Source of the DNA: Shinella sp. XGS7
Lineage (GTDB): Bacteria; Pseudomonadota; Gammaproteobacteria; Burkholderiales; Burkholderiaceae_C
Reading direction: 5' to 3'
Assembly (NCBI RefSeq): GCF_020535565.1
Contig: NZ_CP084758.1
Location: forward strand, 2,989,001 to 3,053,000
DNA: 64,000 nt
A program made the translations under genes and the position numbers. How positions within the stretch are numbered: position 1 is the stretch's first letter; each line of letters opens with the position of its first letter. Below the pieces are notes generated by a model. It was given only the letters and a program-made list of their open reading frames with translations. It did no database searches and was not told the DNA's origin. Shown here one piece after another: positions 57,429-64,000 of the stretch.

Positions 57429-58217
57429 TCAGTCCATCACGGCGGCTCGGTAGGCATGCCAGCTGGCATGGCCCAGCCAGGGGCCGACGATGAGCAGGCC
57501 CGCGAAGCCCGGCAGCATGGCCAGCACCACCAGCAGCGTGATCAGCAGGCCCCAGAAGAGCATGACCCCGGTCTGGGTGAGCACCAGGCGCAGGCTGGTG
57601 AGGCCGGCGGTGACGGCGTCGGTGGGGCGGTCCAGCAGCATGGGCATGGCGATCACGCTGATGGCGTAGATCAGGCCGGCAAAGACCGCGCCCACGCCCA
57701 GGTAGGCACAGATGAAGCCCAGGTTCTCCGGGGCCAGCAGCTTCCACAAGGAGCCGGCGAAGTCGGGCATGCCGTCAAAACTCACCGCGAAGACCACCAG
57801 GGCGGCGCGGCCCCAGAGCATCTCCAGCACCAGGAGCACACCGCCGAACAGGGCCAGCTGACCCAGGCGGCTCTCGAAGGCCAGCAGGGAGTCGCCCAGA
57901 TCGGGCACTTCGCCACGCTCCAGGCGCTGGCTCACCTGGTAGAGGCCCAGGCAGAGAAAGGGGCCCATCAGCAGAAAGCCGGCCGAGAGCGCCAGGGTGT
58001 AGGCCGGCGCGTGGCGGAAGACCGTGAGCAGGGCCCAGCCCATGCCCACAAAGCACAGGCCGTAGAAGAGCGCGATGCCCGGCGCGCGGCGCAGATCGCG
58101 CCAGCCCGCGGCCAGCCAGCGCAGGGGATCGCGCCAGCCCAGGGGGCGCAGGGGGATGTCGAAGGCCGAGATCCCGCTCTCGCCGGACTCGGCCTGCTGC
58201 TCGTCGGTGGGGGCCAT
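57429..58217 (-). CDS. DUF2189 membrane protein
   Basis: 262 residues with about six membrane helices in a core of about 75-255. FDIPLRPLGWRDPLRWLAAGWRDL is the family's N-terminal signature. Members are sometimes described as similar to cytochrome c oxidase subunit I, but I see no haem ligands. Function unknown. Stands between the PAS kinase and lspA, all on the minus strand. Confidence 0.85.
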   Translation of the reverse strand: MAPTDEQQAESGESGISAFDIPLRPLGWRDPLRWLAAGWRDLRRAPGIALFYGLCFVGMGWALLTVFRHAPAYTLALSAGFLLMGPFLCLGLYQVSQRLERGEVPDLGDSLLAFESRLGQLALFGGVLLVLEMLWGRAALVVFAVSFDGMPDFAGSLWKLLAPENLGFICAYLGVGAVFAGLIYAISVIAMPMLLDRPTDAVTAGLTSLRLVLTQTGVMLFWGLLITLLVVLAMLPGFAGLLIVGPWLGHASWHAYRAAVMD

Positions 58218-58286
58218 GCCCCAGGGTAAGCGGCTCGCCGGGGCTCGTGCCAGCGGGTAAGCCCGGGCCTGCGGGATGGTCCGGGG

Positions 58287-58784
58287 TCAGCCGCCGCGCC
58301 GCACGCGGCGCAGCTCGTCCCAGATCAGCAGGATGGCGCCCAGGGTGATGGCGCAGTCGGCGATATTGAAGGAGGGGAAGTACCAGCCGCCCCAGTGGAC
58401 CTGGATGAAGTCCACCACATAGCCGTGCAGCAGGCGGTCCACCACATTGCCGATGGCCCCGCCCAGGATCAGGGTCAGGGCGCTGGCGAACAGGGTCTGC
58501 TGGCCGTGGCGACGCAGCATCCAGGTGATGAAGATGGTGGCCACCGCGCCCAGGCCCACGAAGAACCAGCGCTGCCAGCCCGAGGCCCCAGCCAGGAAGC
58601 TGAAGGCGGCGCCCGTGTTGTGGACCCGCACCACATTGAAGAAGCTGGTCACATAGCGGCTGTCGCCCAGCTGGAAATGGCCCAGGATCAGGGTCTTGCT
58701 GAACTGGTCCAGCAGGATGATCAGCAGGGCGATGCCCAGCCAGAGCAGCAGGCGCGGCGAGGCCGCCGAGGAAGACTTGGCCAT
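58287..58784 (-). CDS. lspA: Lipoprotein signal peptidase (signal peptidase II)
   Basis: 165 residues from [10 protein letters not shown]. Cleaves the signal peptide of diacylglyceryl-prolipoproteins, the step after Lgt. Four membrane helices. The catalytic Asp pair is in [19 protein letters not shown] (N-V-x-D-R) and FNIADCAIT. The ATG is 15 bases after the ileS stop in the conserved ribF-ileS-lspA order. Confidence 0.96.
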   Translation of the reverse strand: MAKSSSAASPRLLLWLGIALLIILLDQFSKTLILGHFQLGDSRYVTSFFNVVRVHNTGAAFSFLAGASGWQRWFFVGLGAVATIFITWMLRRHGQQTLFASALTLILGGAIGNVVDRLLHGYVVDFIQVHWGGWYFPSFNIADCAITLGAILLIWDELRRVRRGG

Positions 58785-58799
58785 GGCGGGCACCGCTCC

Positions 58800-61742
58800 T
58801 CAGGCCACGCGGCGGGTTTCCCCGTCGCCATGCAGATTGCTGTCGCAGCGGCCGCAGATCGTGGGATGGGCCGGGTTGGCGCCCACGTCCTCGCGGTAAT
58901 GCCAGCAGCGCTCGCACTTCTGATGGGTGGAGGGCGTGACCTCGACGCTGAGTTCGGCGGCGGCCACCAGGCGTGCGGCCGAGGTGATGAGCACGAACTT
59001 CAGGTCATCGCCCAGGCTTTGCAGCAGGGCCAGGTCTTGCTCATTCACACCCAGGGTCACCTCGGCCTGCAGGGAGGAGCCGATGGCGCCGGTGGTTCGC
59101 ACGGCCTCGATGGCCTTGTTCACCGCGTCGCGGATCTCGTGGATGCGGGTCCACTTGGCCAGGAGAAGATGTGGCGAATCCGTGTGCTCACGCCAGTCGA
59201 TGTGAGGAAGCTCGGACGCGTTCGCAACTCTCTGACCGAGCCCCCTGCTCGGAGAAATGACATCCATATTGATGCCGACGTGGCTGTAGTTCCTGTCAAA
59301 GGTCCAGAACGTCTCGGTGAAGATGGTCTCACCACCATTGAACACCTTCCAGGCTTCCTCGGCCGTGAAGCTTAGGAAGGGGGCCATCCAGCGCAGCATG
59401 GCATGGGTGATGTGCCAGAGCGCGGTCTGGGCCGAGCGGCGGGCCAGGCTCTTGGGGGCCGTGGTGTAGAGGCGGTCCTTGAGCACGTCCAGGTAGAAGG
59501 CGCCCAGGTCTTCGGAGCAGTAGACCTGCAGCTTGGCCACCACCGGGTGGAACTCGTAGCGCTCGTAGTGGGCCAGGATCTCGGCCTGGAACTGGGCGGC
59601 GCGGGCCAGGGCGTAGCGGTCGGCCTCCAGCAGCTGGTCCAGCGGCACCGCCTCGGTGGCGGCATCGAAGTCCGAGGTGTTGGCCAGCAGGAAGCGCAGG
59701 GTGTTGCGGATGCGGCGGTAGCCGTCCACCACGCGGGCCAGGATCTTGTCGTCGCCCGCGATATCGCCCGAGTAGTCGGAGGCCGCTACCCACAGGCGGA
59801 TGATCTCGGCGCCCAGCTTCTTGCTGGTGTCCTGCGGGTCCACGCCATTGCCCTTGGACTTGCTCATCTTGTGGCCCTTGCTGTCCACGGTGAAGCCGTG
59901 GGTCAAGAGGCCCTTGTAGGGCGCGCGGCCGTTGAGGGCGCAGGAGATCAAGAGCGATGAATGGAACCAGCCGCGGTGCTGGTCATGGCCTTCCAGGTAC
60001 AGGTCGGCCTCGGGGCCGCTCTCGTGCGCCGCGCCAGCATGGCTGCCCTTGAGCACATGCTGGAAGGTGGAGCCGGAGTCGAACCAGACGTCCAGGATGT
60101 CCTGGCCCTTGCTGTAGGCCTCGGCCTCGGCGCCCAGCCACTCGGCCGGGTCCAGCTTGGACCAGGCCTCGATGCCGCCAGCCTCCACCAGCTGGGCGGC
60201 GCGCTCGATGAACTCCAGCGTGTTCGGGTGCGGCTGGCCCGTGTCCTTGTGCAGGAAGATGGGCAGGGGCACGCCCCAGCTGCGCTGGCGCGAGATGCAC
60301 CAGTCGGGGCGGCCGGCGATCATGTCGCGCAGGCGGGCCTGGCCGTTCTCGGGGTAGAAGCTGGTCTGCTCGATGGCCTCCAGCGCGGTCTGGCGCAGGG
60401 TCTTCTCGGCCTTGTCCACGGTGAACACGCCCTCGCCCTCGTCCATGCGCACGAACCACTGGGCCGCGGCGCGGTAGATCACCGGGCTCTTGTGGCGCCA
60501 GCAATGCGGGTAGCTGTGGGTGATCTTGCTGTGGGCCAGCAGGCGGCCGGCGTTCTGCAGGGCCTCGGTGATGACGGGGTTGGCCTTCCAGATGTGCAGG
60601 CCTCCGAACAGGGGCAGGCTGGCCTCGTAGGTGCCATTGCCCTGCACCGGGTTCAGGATGTCCTTGAAGGCCAGGCCATGGGCCACGCAGCTGTTGAAGT
60701 CGTCCAGGCCGTAGGCCGGGGCGGAGTGGACCACGCCGGTGCCGTCGTCGGCGGTGGCGTAGTCGGCGAGATACACGGGGCTTTCGCGGTCATAGCCGGC
60801 GTCCACATGGGCCAAGGGGTGCTTGAACTTGAGCAGCTCCAGCTGGCGGCCCTGGGTGACGGCCACGGCCTTGCCTTCCAGCTGCCAGCGGGCCAGGCAT
60901 TTCTCGACCAGAGCCTCGGCCACGACGAAGTAGCCGCGTGCGGTCTTGACCAGGGCGTAGGGTAGCTCGGGGTTGAGGTTGAGCGCCTGGTTGGCCGGGA
61001 TGGTCCAGGGCGTGGTGGTCCAGATCACGGTGAAGGCCTCGGCATCCAGCGTGGCCAGGCCGAAGGCGGCGGCCAGCTTGGCCGGCTCGGCGCAGAGGAA
61101 GGCCACGTCCACGGCCGGGCTCTGCTTGTCGGCGTACTCGATCTCGAATTCGGCCAGCGAGCTGCCGCAGTCGAAGCACCAGTACACGGGCTTCAGGCCG
61201 CGGTAGACGAAGCCGCGCTCGAACAGGCGCTTGAGCACGCGGATCTCACCGGCCTCGTTCTTGAAGTCCATGGTGCGATAGGGATGGTCCCAGTCGCCCA
61301 GCACGCCCAGGCGCTTGAAGTCGGCGCGCTGCTGCTCGATCTGCTCGCCGGCGTAGGCGCGGCTCTTGGCCTGCACCTCGTCGCGCGGCAGGCCGCGGCC
61401 GAAGGTCTTCTCGATCTGGTTCTCGATCGGAAGGCCGTGGCAGTCCCAGCCGGGCACGTAGTTGGCGTCGTAGCCGCGCATCTGGAACGAACGGGTGATG
61501 ACGTCCTTGAGGATCTTGTTCAGCGCGTGGCCGATATGGATGTTGCCGTTGGCATAGGGCGGGCCATCGTGCAGCACGAACTTCGGGGCGCCGCAGCGCG
61601 ATTCGCGCAGGCGCTTGTAGATGCCTTGCGCCTCCCATTCCTGCACCCAGCCCGGCTCACGCTTGGGCAGGTCGCCGCGCATGGGGAAGGCGGTGTCGGG
61701 CAGGTTCAGGGTGGAGCGGTAGTCTTTGGCGGCGTCGGTCAT
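58800..61742 (-). CDS. ileS: Isoleucyl-tRNA synthetase, with atypical insertion
   Basis: 980 residues against about 940-950 for close homologues. HIGH motif in [15 protein letters not shown]1 editing domain; KMSKS motif in [12 protein letters not shown]-terminal zinc motif C-E-R-C ... C-G-R-C. Odd: residues about 815-860 (bases about 59165-59300), between [11 protein letters not shown] and LLLAKWTRI, hold an extra 40-45 residues ([19 protein letters not shown] onwards) with 54 G or C in the 100 bases 59221-59320. The usual family has a short loop there. It lies in the C-terminal anticodon-binding region and the frame is intact. Confidence 0.96.
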   Translation of the reverse strand: MTDAAKDYRSTLNLPDTAFPMRGDLPKREPGWVQEWEAQGIYKRLRESRCGAPKFVLHDGPPYANGNIHIGHALNKILKDVITRSFQMRGYDANYVPGWDCHGLPIENQIEKTFGRGLPRDEVQAKSRAYAGEQIEQQRADFKRLGVLGDWDHPYRTMDFKNEAGEIRVLKRLFERGFVYRGLKPVYWCFDCGSSLAEFEIEYADKQSPAVDVAFLCAEPAKLAAAFGLATLDAEAFTVIWTTTPWTIPANQALNLNPELPYALVKTARGYFVVAEALVEKCLARWQLEGKAVAVTQGRQLELLKFKHPLAHVDAGYDRESPVYLADYATADDGTGVVHSAPAYGLDDFNSCVAHGLAFKDILNPVQGNGTYEASLPLFGGLHIWKANPVITEALQNAGRLLAHSKITHSYPHCWRHKSPVIYRAAAQWFVRMDEGEGVFTVDKAEKTLRQTALEAIEQTSFYPENGQARLRDMIAGRPDWCISRQRSWGVPLPIFLHKDTGQPHPNTLEFIERAAQLVEAGGIEAWSKLDPAEWLGAEAEAYSKGQDILDVWFDSGSTFQHVLKGSHAGAAHESGPEADLYLEGHDQHRGWFHSSLLISCALNGRAPYKGLLTHGFTVDSKGHKMSKSKGNGVDPQDTSKKLGAEIIRLWVAASDYSGDIAGDDKILARVVDGYRRIRNTLRFLLANTSDFDAATEAVPLDQLLEADRYALARAAQFQAEILAHYERYEFHPVVAKLQVYCSEDLGAFYLDVLKDRLYTTAPKSLARRSAQTALWHITHAMLRWMAPFLSFTAEEAWKVFNGGETIFTETFWTFDRNYSHVGINMDVISPSRGLGQRVANASELPHIDWREHTDSPHLLLAKWTRIHEIRDAVNKAIEAVRTTGAIGSSLQAEVTLGVNEQDLALLQSLGDDLKFVLITSAARLVAAAELSVEVTPSTHQKCERCWHYREDVGANPAHPTICGRCDSNLHGDGETRRVA

Positions 61743-61818
61743 GGCGGCAGCAATGAAGAGGCAGACCGCAGGGGTCTGCGTTGAAGCGGAGGGCGGAGGG
61801 GAGGGCGCGCGCAGCGCT

Positions 61819-62853
61819 TCAAATTCGGTCGCGCGTGGTCTGGCGGCTGACCTTCACATACGAGGCGCTGTGCGCGGCCAGGTAGGCGCGCGCCTGATCC
61901 ACATCGCGGGCAATGGCCGCGCTCAGGGCTGGCAGCCCGTCGTAACGGGCCTCGTCTCGCAGTTTGTGCAGGAGTTCCACGCGCACGATTTTACCGTAGG
62001 CCCCATCCCGACCCAGCGCGGCCGGCCAGTCCAGGCAATGCACCTCCAGCAGGATGCGCCCGGCTTCTTCCACCGTGGGCCGCACGCCCAGGGAGGCCAC
62101 ACCGCCCAGGGGCTCGTCCGCCAGGCCGTGCACGCGCACCGCGTAGATGCCGTGGGCGGCCGACTTGCGGTGTGGAAAGCGCAGATTCAGGGTGCGGAAG
62201 CCGTCACCGGCACCCGCGCTGGATTCATTGAGCTGGCGGCCCAGCTTCTGGCCATGCACAACATGGCCCGAGATGGAATAGGGCCGGCCCAGCAGCCGGT
62301 TGGCCGCCTCCATATCGCCCGCGCCCAGGGCCTCGCGCACGGCGGAGCTGGAAACGCGCAGGCCGTGCACTTCGTAGCTCATCATGCGGGCCACGTCGAA
62401 GCCCTCGCGGGCCCCGGCGGCGTCCAGCGTCGCGTAGTCGCCCTGGCGTTTGGCACCGAAGCGGAAATCGTCGCCCACCAGCACATAGCGCGCCCCCAGG
62501 CCTTCCACCAGCACCTGGTGGATGAAGTCCTGGGCGCTCAGCGCGGCCAGGGCCTCGTCGAAGCGCAGCACCACCACCTGGTCGATGCCGCAGCGCTGCA
62601 GCTCGCTGAGCTTGTCGCGCAGCGGGGCGATGCGGGCCGGGGCCAGCTCGGGCTTGCCCAGACGCTGGGCAAAGAAGTCGCGCGGGTGCGGCTCGAAGCT
62701 CAGCAGGCAGCTGGGCAGGCCGCGGTGCTGGGCTTCGGAGCGCAGCAGCGCCAGCATGGCCTGGTGGCCGCGGTGCACGCCGTCGAAATTGCCGATGGTC
62801 AGCGCGCACGCGGGCGCGATGCCGGGATGGTGGAAGCCGCGGAAAACCTGCAT
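61819..62853 (-). CDS. ribF: Bifunctional riboflavin kinase / FMN adenylyltransferase
   Basis: 344 residues. The N-terminal FAD synthetase half has [16 protein letters not shown] and [13 protein letters not shown]. The C-terminal riboflavin kinase half has [20 protein letters not shown]. After GRQL comes an extra run NESSAGAGD before [15 protein letters not shown], so the nucleotide-binding loop is about nine residues longer than I expect. Makes FMN and FAD. First gene of the ribF-ileS-lspA operon; 76 bases to ileS. Confidence 0.95.
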   Translation of the reverse strand: MQVFRGFHHPGIAPACALTIGNFDGVHRGHQAMLALLRSEAQHRGLPSCLLSFEPHPRDFFAQRLGKPELAPARIAPLRDKLSELQRCGIDQVVVLRFDEALAALSAQDFIHQVLVEGLGARYVLVGDDFRFGAKRQGDYATLDAAGAREGFDVARMMSYEVHGLRVSSSAVREALGAGDMEAANRLLGRPYSISGHVVHGQKLGRQLNESSAGAGDGFRTLNLRFPHRKSAAHGIYAVRVHGLADEPLGGVASLGVRPTVEEAGRILLEVHCLDWPAALGRDGAYGKIVRVELLHKLRDEARYDGLPALSAAIARDVDQARAYLAAHSASYVKVSRQTTRDRI

Positions 62854-62914
62854 GGGCGCCGATTATCACCATCCCCGGGGCGCGGCGGAGCGAGCCGCGC
62901 GCCGGGGCCGTGGC

Positions 62915-64000
62915 TCAGGCCGCCTGCGGCGGGCGCAGATGACGCTGCACCATGGCCAGCAGGTCGCCCATCTCGAAGGGCTTGACCAGGTAGTCGTCCA
63001 TACCGGACTGCAGGCAGCGTTCGCGGTCGCTGTTCACGGCGCTGGCCGTCAGGGCCACGATGGGCAGGGGCGAGCGGCCCTGGCGACGCTCATGGGCGCG
63101 CCAGCTCTGCGTGGCCTCGAAGCCGTCCAGCTCAGGCATCTGGCAGTCCATCAGCACCAGGTCGTAGGGCTGGCTCTGCAGGCGCTCCAGGGCCTGGCGC
63201 CCGTCCTCGGCCTGGTCCACGGCCAAGCCGCAGCGCTCCAGCATGCTGGCGGCCACCAGCAGATTGACGGGGCTGTCGTCCACCAGCAGCACCTGGCCCT
63301 GCAACTGAGGCAGGGCCTGGAGCTCGGCGGTGCCGGCGGCCAGACTGCGTGGCGCGCTGCAGGCCTGCAGGGGCAGGGTGAATTCAAAGACCGAGCCCTC
63401 GCCGGGCGCGGAGCTGCAGCGCAGATCGCCGCCCATGGCCCGGGCCAGTTCGCGCGAGATGCTCAGGCCCAGGCCCGTGCCCTCGGGTCGCGGCGACTGC
63501 AGGCGGTAGCTGCGCTCGGCCTGCTCGAAGGGGGCGAAGACGCGCTCCATCTGGTCGGCCGGGATGCCCTCGCCGGTGTCGCGCACCGCAAAGCGCAGCA
63601 GGGTGCCGGCGCGCATGTCCAGCACCGTGCCCACCTCCACGGTCACGCTGCCGCGCTCGGTGAACTTGATGGCATTGCCCACCAGGTTGTGCAGCACCTG
63701 CTTGATGCGGGCGCCGTCGCCCACCACGCATTCGGGCAACTGAGGGCTGCACTGCAGCTGGAAGTCCAGACCCTTCTCGTGGGCGCCAGCGGCCAGCAGC
63801 TGGCAGACATCGTCCACCGCCTCGCGCAGGGCCAGGGGCGCCGGCTCGATCACCAGCTTGCCGGATTCGATGCGGGCCAGGTCCAGGATGTCGTTGATCA
63901 GGGTCAGCAGATGCCGGCCCGAGCGGCGCACGATATGCACCTGCTCGCGCTGCTGCGCGTCCAGCGCCGAGCGCTCCAGCAGCTGGGTGATGCCCAGAAT
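62915..64000 (-). CDS. Hybrid sensor histidine kinase (N-terminus beyond window)
   Basis: Open to the window end; only the last about 361 residues are visible. They start after the phospho-His: ILGITQLLERSALDAQQRE is the second helix of the HisKA domain. HATPase_c follows with VLHNLVGNAIKFTERG, DTGEGIP and GTGLGLSISRELARAMGG, then a receiver domain with LVDDSPVNLLVAASML, phosphoacceptor Asp in LVLMDCQMPELDG and Lys in VKPFE. The sensing part is unknown. It lies 61 bases from ribF, on the same strand, upstream of it. Confidence 0.93.
   Translation of the reverse strand: MLGITQLLERSALDAQQREQVHIVRRSGRHLLTLINDILDLARIESGKLVIEPAPLALREAVDDVCQLLAAGAHEKGLDFQLQCSPQLPECVVGDGARIKQVLHNLVGNAIKFTERGSVTVEVGTVLDMRAGTLLRFAVRDTGEGIPADQMERVFAPFEQAERSYRLQSPRPEGTGLGLSISRELARAMGGDLRCSSAPGEGSVFEFTLPLQACSAPRSLAAGTAELQALPQLQGQVLLVDDSPVNLLVAASMLERCGLAVDQAEDGRQALERLQSQPYDLVLMDCQMPELDGFEATQSWRAHERRQGRSPLPIVALTASAVNSDRERCLQSGMDDYLVKPFEMGDLLAMVQRHLRPPQAA

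Overview
This window is a high-GC bacterial chromosome segment. Gene content, codon use (CTG, GTG, GCC, AGC rich) and gene neighbourhoods point to a betaproteobacterium of the order Burkholderiales. My guess is a Roseateles/Pelomonas/Mitsuaria-like organism, which is inference from memory and not a search result. The layout is ordinary chromosomal. The only mobile element seen is one complete IS481-family insertion. I saw no CRISPR array, prophage, plasmid replicon or rRNA operon.

Layout. 1-1.8 kb: the 3' part of lgt, dnaQ and two identical tRNA-Val(CAC) genes with a promoter and terminator. 1.8-5.6 kb: a LysR regulator with a palindromic operator, a Na/Pi-type transporter and a Nudix hydrolase. 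5.6-14 kb: a response regulator paired with a coiled-coil membrane protein, an LhgO-type oxidoreductase, the two N-degron aminoacyl-tRNA-protein transferases bpt and aat, a YffB-like reductase, riboflavin synthase and aconitase. 14.7-22.6 kb: a complete reductive pyrimidine catabolism locus (preT, preA, NCS1 permease, dihydropyrimidinase, ureidopropionase) divergent from a TetR/RutR-like regulator with two operator-like sites between them. 22.6-28.5 kb: a LysE exporter with its MocR regulator, YbaK, DUF1289, a chromene-carboxylate-isomerase-like protein and a metabolite:H+ symporter. 28.6-33 kb: a sensor kinase, an Lrp/LysE divergent pair and a trans-aconitate methyltransferase. 32.3-35.3 kb: a stress cluster (Usp, Hsp20, Usp) with FNR-type sites, interrupted by the IS481 element. 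36.7-43.5 kb: a nitronate-monooxygenase-like gene, then a Fur-box-led iron uptake operon (DUF4198, DUF3649, TonB receptor, PepSY protein, DUF3325). 43.5-46.7 kb: a GST and two tandem periplasmic binding proteins. 46.8-50.7 kb: a minor pilin/pilin operon. 51-58 kb: two EamA transporters, an SDR, a CsgG-like lipoprotein-family protein, a frameshifted quinone oxidoreductase, a PAS histidine kinase and a DUF2189 protein. 58.3-64 kb: the ribF-ileS-lspA housekeeping operon and the 3' part of a hybrid kinase.

The most unusual signal is mosaic codon use. Tracts inside aconitase, across preA and the 3' end of preT, and in two parts of the symporter gene switch to an alphaproteobacterial-looking style (GTC, CTC, ACG, TCG), then return to the host style within the same reading frame. 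This is either cross-class recombination or a chimeric assembly or consensus. The frameshift in a G run at 55.3 kb means sequence quality should be checked first. Other points of interest are a low-GC insertion in ileS, an IS481 copy that gives both itself and hsp20 a stop codon through the duplicated CTAG, and several palindromic operators.
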